Shown one piece after another: positions 37,316 to 46,526 of a stretch of 64,000 bases of DNA. A model generated the notes under the pieces. It was given only the letters and a program-made list of their open reading frames with translations. It did no database searches and was not told where the DNA came from. Both the position numbers and the translations under genes were made by a program. Source of the stretch: Dyadobacter sp. CECT 9275 (GTDB taxonomy: Bacteria > Bacteroidota > Bacteroidia > Cytophagales > Spirosomataceae); NCBI RefSeq assembly GCF_907164905.1, contig NZ_CAJRAF010000002.1, positions 1,736,001-1,800,000 of the forward strand, in the 5' to 3' direction. Numbering within the stretch: position 1 is the first letter of the stretch; each line of letters opens with the position of its first letter.

Positions 37316-39727
37316 CTATTCGCTTTTCAGAGATTTTACCGGATCTGCAAGCGCGGCCTTTACACTTTGAAAACTGACCGTCAGCAATCCGATACCTGTT
37401 GCGATACTACCCGCCATCACAAATACTCCCCATTCTATTTCAATTTTATAGGCAAAGCGTTCTAACCATTGGTGCATCACCCACCAGGCCAGCGGCGTGG
37501 CCAGCAAAATGGCAATCAGTACCAGTTTCATGAAGTCCTTTGACAAGAGCATAATAACTCCCGCAACGCCTGCTCCTAATACTTTACGTATTCCGATCTC
37601 TTTCGTTCGTCGTTCAGCCGTAAAAGTTGCCAACCCAAATAACCCCAGTCCGGCAATTACGATGGCCATAATAGTAAGCACGGTAATGATTCGCCCGGTT
37701 TCTACCTCCTGGGCATACATACGGCAGTAAGTATCATCCAGAAAGGCATATTCAAAAGGTTTGGCCTTTTTATAGCTGTCATAAATTTCCTTTAAGGCGG
37801 TTATCGTTTCCGGAACAGATGCTCCCCTGGCTATTTTGACATACAGATAATTGCGAAAGGTGGTATCATTCCCGATGAAGAGCGCCATCGGCTGGATCCT
37901 CTCCGTTAAATTTGCATAGTGAAAATCTTTCACCACCCCCGCAATTTCCTTCTTCATTCCATTGCCTAAGTCGAGTGTTTGCCTGTAATTTCCGGCATTA
38001 ACTCCCAGCTCCCTGGCCGCGGCCTCATTAATAACAATCCGATTATCTCCGCTAAAATCAATGTTACCATGACCAGGAAACGCCCATCTGATATTCATCG
38101 TCTTCATGAATGCTTTGTCCACCGGGAAGGTATTGACCTTGGTCATTAAATCGGTATCAAGCCTTTTAAGCTGCCAACTGTTCATGTATTGATCATACAT
38201 TAAAAGATTTGAGGAGGTTACCGACTCCACACCCTTTACCAGGCCGATTTCTTCCTTCACAGCCTTATAATGTTTATCCATACCATCCTCCGAATCCAAA
38301 AAAACGGTAAGTATCTGGTCTCTTTTAATGCCAGTATCTTTTTGAAAAAAGAAATCCAGTTGCTTTCCCATCAGAATAGAACCGATTATCAGCGCAATGG
38401 ATATGGTAAACTGGAAAACGGTCAGGCTGCTTCTGATTTTTACGGTTCCACGGTCCGACAAGGCCCCTCCTCTCAATACCACGGCAGGTACAAATCCCGA
38501 CAACAAAAGTGCAGGATAGCTGCCGGAAAGGAACACGTTTACCAGCCAAAAAAGTGTAGCAGGAATCAGGAAATAATGACTGAATAAAAAAGATCCATCA
38601 ATTTTCAGATGAAGGGTTTGGTAGAAGAGCGGCTGCAAAACAATAAAAAACAAGACCGCCATACCACAAGCCAGCGTAACATGCAAGGCCGATTCCAGGT
38701 AAAACTGTATAACCAGTGCGCCACGGGCAGCTCCGACAACTTTCCGGACGGATACTTCCCTATTTCTCAAGGTTGCCCGTGCAGTACTTAAATTGACATA
38801 ATTGATCAGCGCAAGAATCAGTATGAGTCCGCCGATCACCGTAAAAACAGTCACTCTTTGCTGCAGGCCGGGGAAGCGTAATGAAAAGTGCAATTCGGAA
38901 AGCGGGAGTAACTGATACGAATCCTTATTACCTCTTATTTTTTCTGTCTCTGTAAGTAGGCCGGGGATTAGGCCCGCAATTTTATGCCTGTCAGCATGCG
39001 CATGAAGCAAAAAATAAGTTTCGTATCCGCCGCCGGTACCAATGTTATCAATCCATTGTTTGGCTGTTTCATGATTCATAACCGCTTGATAACCTGATAT
39101 TTCAATGGCTCGCCGGGTGTGCAGATCTGCCAGAAAACCAAACTGGAAAGATGAATTGCCCGGCGGATCTTTTAAGACACCCGTTACTTCCAGCCGGTGC
39201 GTTTTATCATAGGTAATGGTTTTGCCGATGGGAGGTATATCTCCGAAATATTTCCTGGCCATGGTTTCCGTAAGCAGAACGGTGGACGGCCTGCTGAGCG
39301 CCTCCCGGGGATCACCAGATACCAGCTCAAAGGAGAACAATCTTAAAAACCCTGCATCTGCAAACCGGAAATCAGGTTCATAAAAAGCGTGACCTGCGTC
39401 ACTTTGAACCAGCTTGCTGCCAAAATCCCGTTCTGTGATACGGCCAAAATCTTCAACCCCGGGTGCAGCGTTTTTAACCGTTTGTCCAAAACCGTACGAC
39501 AAGGTAGAGATCCTGTGTTGTTTGTTTCCTTCATAATGCCTGAACTCTGCCAGTACGATGCGCGATTCATTTTTATGAAAGCGGTCGAAACTATATTCGT
39601 GGGTGACATACAAGATAACCAAAAGTGTCACGGCAAGACCTAACGACAGCCCCAACAGATTGACTGTACCTACAACCGAATTTTTCCAAAATGTGCGCCA
39701 GGCGATCTTTAAATAATTACTGAGCAT
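37316..39727 (-). CDS. MacB/FtsX-type ABC permease I (803 aa)
   Basis: TM1 VVGTVNLLGLSLGLAVTLLV; coupling loops NREVSVRKVVGAARGAL (Ser replaces the conserved Gly) and TKEIGIRKVLGAGVAGVI (AGV in place of ASV); tail DPVKSLKSE. First periplasmic domain is rich in His and aromatic residues. It lies 71 bases after the stop of permease J, within the K-to-E series. Confidence 0.92.
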   Translation of the reverse strand: MLSNYLKIAWRTFWKNSVVGTVNLLGLSLGLAVTLLVILYVTHEYSFDRFHKNESRIVLAEFRHYEGNKQHRISTLSYGFGQTVKNAAPGVEDFGRITERDFGSKLVQSDAGHAFYEPDFRFADAGFLRLFSFELVSGDPREALSRPSTVLLTETMARKYFGDIPPIGKTITYDKTHRLEVTGVLKDPPGNSSFQFGFLADLHTRRAIEISGYQAVMNHETAKQWIDNIGTGGGYETYFLLHAHADRHKIAGLIPGLLTETEKIRGNKDSYQLLPLSELHFSLRFPGLQQRVTVFTVIGGLILILALINYVNLSTARATLRNREVSVRKVVGAARGALVIQFYLESALHVTLACGMAVLFFIVLQPLFYQTLHLKIDGSFLFSHYFLIPATLFWLVNVFLSGSYPALLLSGFVPAVVLRGGALSDRGTVKIRSSLTVFQFTISIALIIGSILMGKQLDFFFQKDTGIKRDQILTVFLDSEDGMDKHYKAVKEEIGLVKGVESVTSSNLLMYDQYMNSWQLKRLDTDLMTKVNTFPVDKAFMKTMNIRWAFPGHGNIDFSGDNRIVINEAAARELGVNAGNYRQTLDLGNGMKKEIAGVVKDFHYANLTERIQPMALFIGNDTTFRNYLYVKIARGASVPETITALKEIYDSYKKAKPFEYAFLDDTYCRMYAQEVETGRIITVLTIMAIVIAGLGLFGLATFTAERRTKEIGIRKVLGAGVAGVIMLLSKDFMKLVLIAILLATPLAWWVMHQWLERFAYKIEIEWGVFVMAGSIATGIGLLTVSFQSVKAALADPVKSLKSE

Positions 39728-39798
39728 AGGAAACTGTTAACAGATAAATGCTGATTCTGAAGTCTTGTCGGAAATGGTCTTGCCGTTCCCGGAAATAG

Positions 39799-42180
39799 TT
39801 ACTCATTTCGCAAGGATTTCACAGGATTCGCAAGAGCAGTTTTAATCCCTTGGAAGCCAACAGTCACCAGGGTGAGAATTAACACCAGCATGCCCACAAG
39901 CACGAAAACGTACCAATCTACAGTGACACGATATTCATACTTCTCCAGAAATTTGGATCCTAGTTTGTAAGCCAGCGGTGTGCCGATCATAATCGACACC
40001 AAAACCATCACTACGTAGTCCCTGGATAGCAATATGGCAACACTGCTAACACTTGCTCCTAAAACCTTCCGTATGCCGATCTCCTTGATACGTTGATTGG
40101 ATGCAATGGTAATCAGTCCGAAAACTCCTGCAAAAGCAATGACTACGGACAGGATTGTAACGAAATTCACCATTTTCCATATACCATCCAGATCATTGTA
40201 TTGCCTGCTTACCTCTTCACTCATGTAGAAATATTGAAAAGGTTTTTTAGCCGGGATCTTTTTCATTTTGGATTCCAGCCCCGCGAGTACTTCCTTTGCC
40301 TGCCTCATGTTGTTGAACCTTATGGCCAGATAACTATCCAGGTTTGTTTTACCCTGATACCAGTGCAACACGGGTTCAATTTTCTCTTTCAGGTCCTGGT
40401 AATTAAAATCCTTCATGACGCCCACAATGGTGTAGACTTCAGGGTTATTTTTCTGACGTAACCGCTTACCCACGGCCGTTTCCCACCCCATTGCTTTCAT
40501 GGCAGTTTCGTTGATCACAACAGGCTTATTCTCTCCGTTCTGGTCCAGCTCTTCCGAAAAATCCCTTCCTTCCAGCATGCGTATTCCAAAAGTTTCGGCA
40601 TATCCTGCACCTGTTCCGACATGTTTCAACCTTACCTCCTTATCTTCTTCGCTATCAGGCCTGTAAAGATTATAATTGGACCAGTATTTTGTAGGCACTA
40701 CACCGGAAGTTGCCAGACTCTCAACTCTTGAATCAGTTTTCAATTCTGTCAGGATTCCGCTAAGCTGATGAATGGCGGCATCTTCATCCTTATATTGCCT
40801 GTCTGCCTGCACAACTACAACACCCTCCTTATTAAAACCAATGTTTGCCGAACGCATAAAACTGATTTGTTCGCTAACCCCTATAGCACCTGTAATGAGG
40901 ATAATTGAAATCGTAAATTGCAGGATGATCAGGCTCCCCTGTGACCATTTCCCGGAGCTTGGTTTGCTGGTCAGTTTTCCCTTGATCGTATCTCTCAGAT
41001 CCAGCCTGTTCAGGTATAATGCCGGATAAGTACCGGCAATTATCGCTATGAATAAAATGATCCCGAATAGTACCAATATCGTAGGATAGTCCTGTTGCCA
41101 GCTCAGCACCAGTTGCATTCTCCCCTTACGGAATTCATTGAACCTGGGGATCAGATACCAGGCAGCAAAAGCCAGGGAAGCAAGCAGCGAAACAAGCAGG
41201 ACCAGGCCTGATTCTATCCAGAACTGAATCAGTATCTGCCGAAGATTCGACCCGGTTACTTTCCTGACGGCCACTTCTTTGGCTCTTGTAAATGAAATGG
41301 AAAAATTAAGGTTGAGAAGATTAATACTGATAATCAGCAATATAAATACGGCGATGGTAACGGCCCCATAGATCAGATTTTTAAAGAACGGATTCTGATA
41401 ATGGATAAAATCCTCGAATGGTTTCAGACGGATTTTTCGGTTTCGTACCTCGGGTGAAAAATGAGTATTTACAAAATCAGGAAACTGAGCTTCCAGCCGG
41501 GTAATATCGGTACCTCTCTTTACTTTAAGATATACAGTGGCAAAGGTATTATACCAGTCAATATTAGCTCGGAAACCCGGATTCGACTCCAGGTTGGAGA
41601 TGGGCAAAAGTACATCAAATTGCAGGGAAGAATTGGCCGGTACCGTATCCAGCACCCCGGTTATGGTAAAGTTCAGGGTATCGTTTACCTGAACCGTTTC
41701 TCCCACAGGATTTTTATCTCCAAACAACGCCTCCGCCACACCCTTGCTGATAATCACAGACTCCTTTTTCCGGAGTGCCGTATTCCTGTCTCCATAAAGC
41801 AGGCCGAAAGAAAAAACATCCAGAAAAGTACTGTCCACATACCTGGTATCAGGCTGAAGATCCTTGCCTTTGTAATGGATCCATGCATTGTTCCAGCCCT
41901 GGAAATGCGTCCCCGTTTCTATTTCCGGATATGTTTTTAATAGCTGATCCAGAATGGGGTACACCGTCTTACCGAAGGTAGCGTCCCTTTCCTGTGTCTG
42001 GACAAAAAATAGCTGATCGTTATCCTTGTGAAATTTATCAAACGTGACTCCCCTCTGCACAAACAGAATTAACACACACGAACTAGCCAATCCCAGGGAT
42101 AATCCCAGAAAATTGATACCCGTAAAGAGCCTGTTTTTCCAAAGGCTTCTTACGGCAATTTTAAAATAGTTTCTAAGCAT
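39799..42180 (-). CDS. MacB/FtsX-type ABC permease J (793 aa)
   Basis: Start placed at the ATG at 42180 (MLRNYFKIAVRSLWKNRLF); the longer open frame overlaps permease K and is not conserved. The first coupling loop AKEVAVRKVTGSNLRQI and the partner segment QFWIES are the most divergent of the set; the second is IKEIGIRKVLGASVSSVA; tail NPVKSLRNE. RLDLRDTIKGKL follows TM4. It lies 41 bases downstream of permease K. Confidence 0.92.
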   Translation of the reverse strand: MLRNYFKIAVRSLWKNRLFTGINFLGLSLGLASSCVLILFVQRGVTFDKFHKDNDQLFFVQTQERDATFGKTVYPILDQLLKTYPEIETGTHFQGWNNAWIHYKGKDLQPDTRYVDSTFLDVFSFGLLYGDRNTALRKKESVIISKGVAEALFGDKNPVGETVQVNDTLNFTITGVLDTVPANSSLQFDVLLPISNLESNPGFRANIDWYNTFATVYLKVKRGTDITRLEAQFPDFVNTHFSPEVRNRKIRLKPFEDFIHYQNPFFKNLIYGAVTIAVFILLIISINLLNLNFSISFTRAKEVAVRKVTGSNLRQILIQFWIESGLVLLVSLLASLAFAAWYLIPRFNEFRKGRMQLVLSWQQDYPTILVLFGIILFIAIIAGTYPALYLNRLDLRDTIKGKLTSKPSSGKWSQGSLIILQFTISIILITGAIGVSEQISFMRSANIGFNKEGVVVVQADRQYKDEDAAIHQLSGILTELKTDSRVESLATSGVVPTKYWSNYNLYRPDSEEDKEVRLKHVGTGAGYAETFGIRMLEGRDFSEELDQNGENKPVVINETAMKAMGWETAVGKRLRQKNNPEVYTIVGVMKDFNYQDLKEKIEPVLHWYQGKTNLDSYLAIRFNNMRQAKEVLAGLESKMKKIPAKKPFQYFYMSEEVSRQYNDLDGIWKMVNFVTILSVVIAFAGVFGLITIASNQRIKEIGIRKVLGASVSSVAILLSRDYVVMVLVSIMIGTPLAYKLGSKFLEKYEYRVTVDWYVFVLVGMLVLILTLVTVGFQGIKTALANPVKSLRNE

Positions 42181-42221
42181 CTTTCTGGTTCTATGACTAA
42201 AGGGATATGAAAACAGAAATT

Positions 42222-44594
42222 CTATTCGCTCCGTAAACTGTCTACCGGATTGGTTAAAGCAGCTTTGATACTCTGGAAACTGATCGTTGCCAGCGCTATA
42301 AACAGAGCCAAAATACCTGCGTCTGCAAAAATCCACCATTGCATTTCAATGTGATAGGCAAAGCCCGCCAGCCATTGCTCCATGAAATAATGGGCAACTG
42401 GTATGGCAACGACCGAGGCGATCAGCACAAGTTTCAGAAAATCGGCCGACAGGAGTGCTACAATCCCATAAACCGTGGCGCCCAGCACCTTACGAATACC
42501 AATTTCCCTGGTTCTGTTCTGAGCGGTGAATGTTGCCAGACCAAATAATCCCAAACAGGAGATCAGGATGGCAACAGAGGCAAAAAAATTGAACAGTTTC
42601 ACTGCCTGTTGTTCGTCTTTGTAAAGGTTGTTGTACTGTTCATCTAAAAATTGATATTTAAAAGGAGTACCCGGGAACCTGTTTTGCCAGATCTTTTCTG
42701 TCTGGGCAAGAACGGTAGCCATATTGGCCTCCTCTGCTTTCACAAAAATCTGCTCCTGAAAATCGGGATAATTGTCCATAACCAACGGTGCTATTTCTTC
42801 GTGAAAGCTATTAAAATGAAAATCTTTTACGACACCAACAATCTGCCCTTTTCTACCCTGAAATTCAAATGACTGCCCAATAACGGGTGCTTTGAGACCA
42901 AAAGTTTTAACTGCGGTTTCATTCAAAACCACATTGGCGCTATCCATTTTCCTGTCGTTTTCCAGCCATCTGCCAGCTGCCAGTTTCATTCCCAGCAATT
43001 TTGGAAACTCGTTCCCCGCCGACAGCGTCGTTACGGTTGGGATAAAATCATCCGGTTTACCTTGCCAGTTCAGACTGCCACTATGGCTGTTACCCATGTT
43101 GACTATGGATTCATTGGCCGTAGCAATTCCTTTTACAACAGCCAATTGCCCAATATTCTCTTTCAGATAGGCTCTTGCATTTGCCCGCTGTTTCATGTCG
43201 TTTGCCACAGGAGGCGTTATGGTGAAAACATGCTCCCGGTTGTACCCCGGATTTTGCTTTTTCATAAAATCCAGTTGCCGGTCAATACTCAATGTCCCGA
43301 TCATCAGAATGATCGAAATGGCAAACTGTATGACCACAAGCCCCTGCCTGAACCTCGAATTGGAAGATTTTGGTGTGCTTGCCTTCACGATTTCGGCCGG
43401 TTTCAGCGCCGAAAGAAGTATGGACGGGTAAATTCCTGCCAGCAAAAAGGTAGCCACCCCGCAACCAGAGAGCAACAGCCAGATTATCCCGTTTCCTCCA
43501 TTCAGAACAAAATGTTTTTCTGTAAAGTCATTAAACAATGGTAAGCAAAATCTGAACAGAAGTACTGTAATCATTACCGCAGCCAGAATTTGAATAGCGG
43601 ACTCGGTCAAAAACTGACCGAATAATCTGCCCCGGCCCGCACCAAGCATCTTTTTGAGACCCACCTCTCTGGACCTTTTGCTGGCAAGAGCGGTGGTAAG
43701 GTTCACAAAATTGATACTTGCAATGACCAGGATAAGGACGCCAATGATGCCCATCATCGTGACGGTCTTGACATTTCCTTTTATAAGTGCGTCGGACTGG
43801 AAGGAGGTATCAAAATGAATATCCGTGAGCGGTATAAAACTGGCGACGATACTGGAATCCTTCCGGTTTTCCTGATACAAACGGTTAATCTGATCAGCGA
43901 CAGGTTTTAGGGAAGTTCCCGGTTTTAACTGCATGAATACCTGAAAATTAAAATTCCTCCAGTTGGTGGAGTTCGCCCGAAAAGCGCTGTTTTGCATGGA
44001 TGAAGCTACGGGTATCAGTACGTCATACTGAAAACTCGAATTGGCCGGATTGTCTTTTAACACACCACGCACTACAAAGTCAGTGGTGTCTATCCGGATG
44101 ATCTTTCCGACAGGATCTTCATTCCCAAACCATGCTTTCGCCTTAGATTCTGTAAATACCAGGCTGTTGATGTCTGCGAGAGAAGATTTATCTCCCCGGA
44201 TAAAAGCGTAATCGAAAAAGTCGAACCAGTTGGCATCAACCCGGGCAACACGTTTTTCATCAAAAACCTTATGGTCAATTTTAACAACCACAGGTCTCCA
44301 GAAAGCCGAAAAAGAGGTTGTCTTTTCTACACCAGGAATTAAATTTTTAGCAGCCTCTCCCAGCACATAAGGGGAATTGGACCATATCCATGGCGGGTCC
44401 TGCTTGGAAAGCGTATTGGTTACTCTGTAAATATCTGCGCTGTTTTTATGATAGGTATCAAAACTCATTTCGTTCTGCACCCATAACAAAATGAAAACGG
44501 CCGAAAGCATACCGCCGGCCAGACCGACAATGTTTAACAAAGTGAATAACCTGGAACTTTTCAGGTTTCGGATAGCTATTTTGAGATGATTCAC
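42222..44594 (-). CDS. MacB/FtsX-type ABC permease K (790 aa)
   Basis: The start codon is GTG at 44594, giving MNHLKIAIRNLKSSRLFTLL in register with its paralogs. Coupling loops SREVGLKKMLGAGRGRL and TREIGIRKVLGATVYGIV, tail NPVDSLRSE. It is first in the K-J-I-H-G-F-(secreted protein)-E series. A terminator lies just upstream (44651-44680), so this series needs either read-through or a promoter in the 60 bases before K. Confidence 0.92.
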   Translation of the reverse strand: MNHLKIAIRNLKSSRLFTLLNIVGLAGGMLSAVFILLWVQNEMSFDTYHKNSADIYRVTNTLSKQDPPWIWSNSPYVLGEAAKNLIPGVEKTTSFSAFWRPVVVKIDHKVFDEKRVARVDANWFDFFDYAFIRGDKSSLADINSLVFTESKAKAWFGNEDPVGKIIRIDTTDFVVRGVLKDNPANSSFQYDVLIPVASSMQNSAFRANSTNWRNFNFQVFMQLKPGTSLKPVADQINRLYQENRKDSSIVASFIPLTDIHFDTSFQSDALIKGNVKTVTMMGIIGVLILVIASINFVNLTTALASKRSREVGLKKMLGAGRGRLFGQFLTESAIQILAAVMITVLLFRFCLPLFNDFTEKHFVLNGGNGIIWLLLSGCGVATFLLAGIYPSILLSALKPAEIVKASTPKSSNSRFRQGLVVIQFAISIILMIGTLSIDRQLDFMKKQNPGYNREHVFTITPPVANDMKQRANARAYLKENIGQLAVVKGIATANESIVNMGNSHSGSLNWQGKPDDFIPTVTTLSAGNEFPKLLGMKLAAGRWLENDRKMDSANVVLNETAVKTFGLKAPVIGQSFEFQGRKGQIVGVVKDFHFNSFHEEIAPLVMDNYPDFQEQIFVKAEEANMATVLAQTEKIWQNRFPGTPFKYQFLDEQYNNLYKDEQQAVKLFNFFASVAILISCLGLFGLATFTAQNRTREIGIRKVLGATVYGIVALLSADFLKLVLIASVVAIPVAHYFMEQWLAGFAYHIEMQWWIFADAGILALFIALATISFQSIKAALTNPVDSLRSE

Positions 44595-44650
44595 AAGCGT
44601 ACCAATTTTGTTTTATAAAATGACAGTCGGATCATGGGAAAAGCAGCATG

Positions 44651-44680
44651 AAAAAAGAAGGAAAGGCATCCCTTTCCTTC
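44651..44680 (-). terminator. Terminator between the 186-aa protein gene and permease K
   Basis: GAAGGAAAGG (44657-44666), loop CATC, CCTTTCCTTC (44671-44680), then six T on the minus strand. A textbook intrinsic terminator inside the array. Confidence 0.85.
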
Positions 44681-44706
44681 ATCCGCTTCAATATCAATTC
44701 CTGGTT

Positions 44707-45267
44707 TTATTGTATCGTTTTAATAGGCACTCCTATCTGCCTTTCAAAATCGCGGATAATTCTTAACCGCTCATCTTCTGATTTTCCGCTCGCATCCAGC
44801 GTCTTCTCATAGGAAAACTCCTCGTCGTTTTTGTTAAACCGGTAGCGCATATACATCTGTCCGTTATCCGGATTGTATTTGATCTGTTTCGTATAAGGCC
44901 TGTCTCCGCCTACGGCATAAGACTGAGCAAACTGATCGGTGGCAGACACCACCGGTTCTTGCCCCCCGGAAATAGAAACCGTGGTTCCGGTGGGTGGCAC
45001 CGGGGGAACGGGACGAACGGGAGCTTCCACCTTAGCCATACCCAGAGAGTCAAGTATCCTCTCCCGGAGTTCCATACGTTCTCCTTTGCTCATACCGTCC
45101 ACATCAAAAGTTTGCTGATAATCAATACGTTTTCCGTTTAACGTACCTTTTATACTGATTCTGAGTGTAGTACCGTTATCATCAATACTTCTGCTCAGTT
45201 CTATCTTGTCCTGAGCAATGGCCAGCGAAGTAACACCGGCAAACAGAATGGTCAAAAATTTCTTCAT
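44707..45267 (-). CDS. Periplasmic hypothetical protein of the transporter operon (186 aa)
   Basis: Signal peptide MKKFLTILFAGVTSLAIAQ, then two halves with related content: ISIKGTLNGKRIDYQQTFDV...SKGERMELRERILDSLG and MRYRFNKNDEEFSYEKTLDASGKSEDERLRIIRDFERQIG. The pattern 'beta-strands, then D-(V/A)-(D/S)-G-x-S-x-x-E-R plus helix' occurs twice, joined by a Pro-rich linker (about 90-105), so it is probably an internal duplication. I do not recognise the family. It lies 60 bases after the ATPase gene on the same strand and may be an accessory subunit. Confidence 0.7.
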   Translation of the reverse strand: MKKFLTILFAGVTSLAIAQDKIELSRSIDDNGTTLRISIKGTLNGKRIDYQQTFDVDGMSKGERMELRERILDSLGMAKVEAPVRPVPPVPPTGTTVSISGGQEPVVSATDQFAQSYAVGGDRPYTKQIKYNPDNGQMYMRYRFNKNDEEFSYEKTLDASGKSEDERLRIIRDFERQIGVPIKTIQ

Positions 45268-45326
45268 GGCTTAAATCACATTTATTGAAACGTTGCGCCC
45301 TCCGTCAGCCGCAGGCTGGCCGGCAA

Positions 45327-46004
45327 TCAGATATGTATGTTTTCCGTTACGATCTTGCCGTCAAAAAGATTGACGATCCTATGTGCAAACCCGGCGTCAT
45401 ACGGGGAGTGGGTCACCATCAGAATGGTAGTACCGGCATCGTTCAGCTGACGCAGGAGGTTCATTACTTCCTCCCCGTTTTTGGAGTCCAGGTTACCCGT
45501 AGGCTCATCGGCCAGTATCGTTTTCGGATTGGCCACCACCGCACGTGCAATGGCCGTACGCTGCTGCTGCCCACCCGACAGCTGCTGAGGAAAGTGATTC
45601 CGCCGGTGCATCATATTCATCCTGGTAAGTGCGGCTTCAACCTTTTCCTTTCTTTCGGATGGTGGTGTTTTGAGGTACAACAGAGGAAGCTCAACATTCT
45701 CGTAAACAGTAAGTTCATCGATAAGATTAAAGCTCTGAAACACAAAACCAATGTTTCCTTTGCGGATCTGAGCCCGCTGGCGCTCCGACATTTTAGCTAC
45801 CTCCGTACCGTAAAACTCATAGGATCCCTCACTGGGATTATCCAGCAGTCCAAGAATATTCAGCAGCGTGGATTTACCACAACCGGAAGGGCCCATGATG
45901 GCAACAAACTCACCATCTTTGATGTCCATATCAATACCGTTCAAAGCGGTAGTCTCTACTTCCTCCGTAGAGAAAATTTTATGCAGGTTGGTAATTTTGA
46001 TCAT
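45327..46004 (-). CDS. MacB/LolD-type ABC transporter ATP-binding protein
   Basis: 225 residues, a single nucleotide-binding domain. Walker [10 protein letters not shown] at 38-46, Q-loop Gln90, signature LSGGQQQR from 142, Walker B ILADEP with catalytic Glu167, and switch His199. The subfamily is that of MacB, LolD and FtsE, which work with FtsX-type permeases as mechanotransmission machines and do not move substrate through the membrane themselves. It is the only ABC ATPase in the window and so the natural motor for all eleven permeases. An antisense gene separates it from the adaptor gene upstream. Confidence 0.95.
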   Translation of the reverse strand: MIKITNLHKIFSTEEVETTALNGIDMDIKDGEFVAIMGPSGCGKSTLLNILGLLDNPSEGSYEFYGTEVAKMSERQRAQIRKGNIGFVFQSFNLIDELTVYENVELPLLYLKTPPSERKEKVEAALTRMNMMHRRNHFPQQLSGGQQQRTAIARAVVANPKTILADEPTGNLDSKNGEEVMNLLRQLNDAGTTILMVTHSPYDAGFAHRIVNLFDGKIVTENIHI

Positions 46005-46017
46005 TTTAAAAAATTTT

Positions 46018-46049
46018 GGGAGGAAAGGGAGGAAGAAGGAAAGGGAGAA
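46018..46049 (+). repeat. Purine-rich tract, left flank of the IVP gene
   Basis: A run of G and A only, with core AAAGGGAGGA at 46024-46033. The same core occurs inverted at 46499-46508 and direct at 49592-49601. Confidence 0.55.
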
Positions 46050-46098
46050 TAAATATCCATATATTACCCTTCATTTTCCACCAAATCATCATGTTAAT

Positions 46099-46458
46099 AT
46101 GTCTAAAGTTGAACGATTTGAAGATTTAAAAGTCTGGCAAAAGGGTCTCTCACTCGCTATTGACACGTATAAAATTTTGGCCGACTGTCGTGATTTTGCT
46201 CTCAAAGACCAAATGTGTAGAGCCTCTGTTTCTGTACCTTCTAACATTGCTGAGGGTTTTGAACGTCATTCGAATAAAGATTTTATACGTTTTTTAAGAA
46301 TTGCAAAAGGATCATCCGCTGAATTAAGAACTCAGATTCACATAGCCATTGGGATTAAACTTATTGATGACGAACAAGGCAAGGAGCTTATTACGAATAG
46401 CCGGATTATATCAGCAATGCTTCAAAATTTAATCAAAACCAGGGAAACAAAGTTTTGA
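46099..46458 (+). CDS. Four-helix bundle protein (23S rRNA intervening-sequence protein family)
   Basis: 119 residues from the ATG at 46099 (MSKVERFEDLKVWQKGLSLA); the open frame extends upstream over the ATPase gene, but that part is a shadow. RFEDLKVWQKG at the start, ASVSVPSNIAEGFER in the middle and FLRIAKGSSAELRTQI are hallmarks of the TIGR02436/IVP family first seen inside 23S rRNA insertions. The role is unknown. It is antisense to and between the adaptor and ATPase genes, flanked by inverted purine-rich tracts, which suggests a mobile cassette. Confidence 0.9.
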   Translation: MSKVERFEDLKVWQKGLSLAIDTYKILADCRDFALKDQMCRASVSVPSNIAEGFERHSNKDFIRFLRIAKGSSAELRTQIHIAIGIKLIDDEQGKELITNSRIISAMLQNLIKTRETKF

Positions 46459-46493
46459 ATTATAATTCATTAGCAGAGGAAGTTATCAACGTT

Positions 46494-46519
46494 TTCCTTC
46501 CTCCCTTTACTTCTTCATC
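46494..46519 (-). repeat. Purine-rich tract (inverted), right flank of the IVP gene
   Basis: Minus-strand G/A-rich run containing AAAGGGAGGA (46508-46499), the inverse of the tract at 46018. It ends eight bases before the stop codon of the adaptor gene. Confidence 0.55.
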
Positions 46520-46526
46520 CCTGTAT

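Noticed and set aside
10471..44594. Recent tandem amplification or recombination hot spot among the permease genes
   Set aside because: Apart from short conserved loops the copies are strongly diverged, so the array is old; no near-identical blocks were seen.
45868..46098. Longer N-terminus for the four-helix-bundle protein
   Set aside because: The extension is antisense to the ATPase start and has no homology; the family begins at the ATG at 46099.
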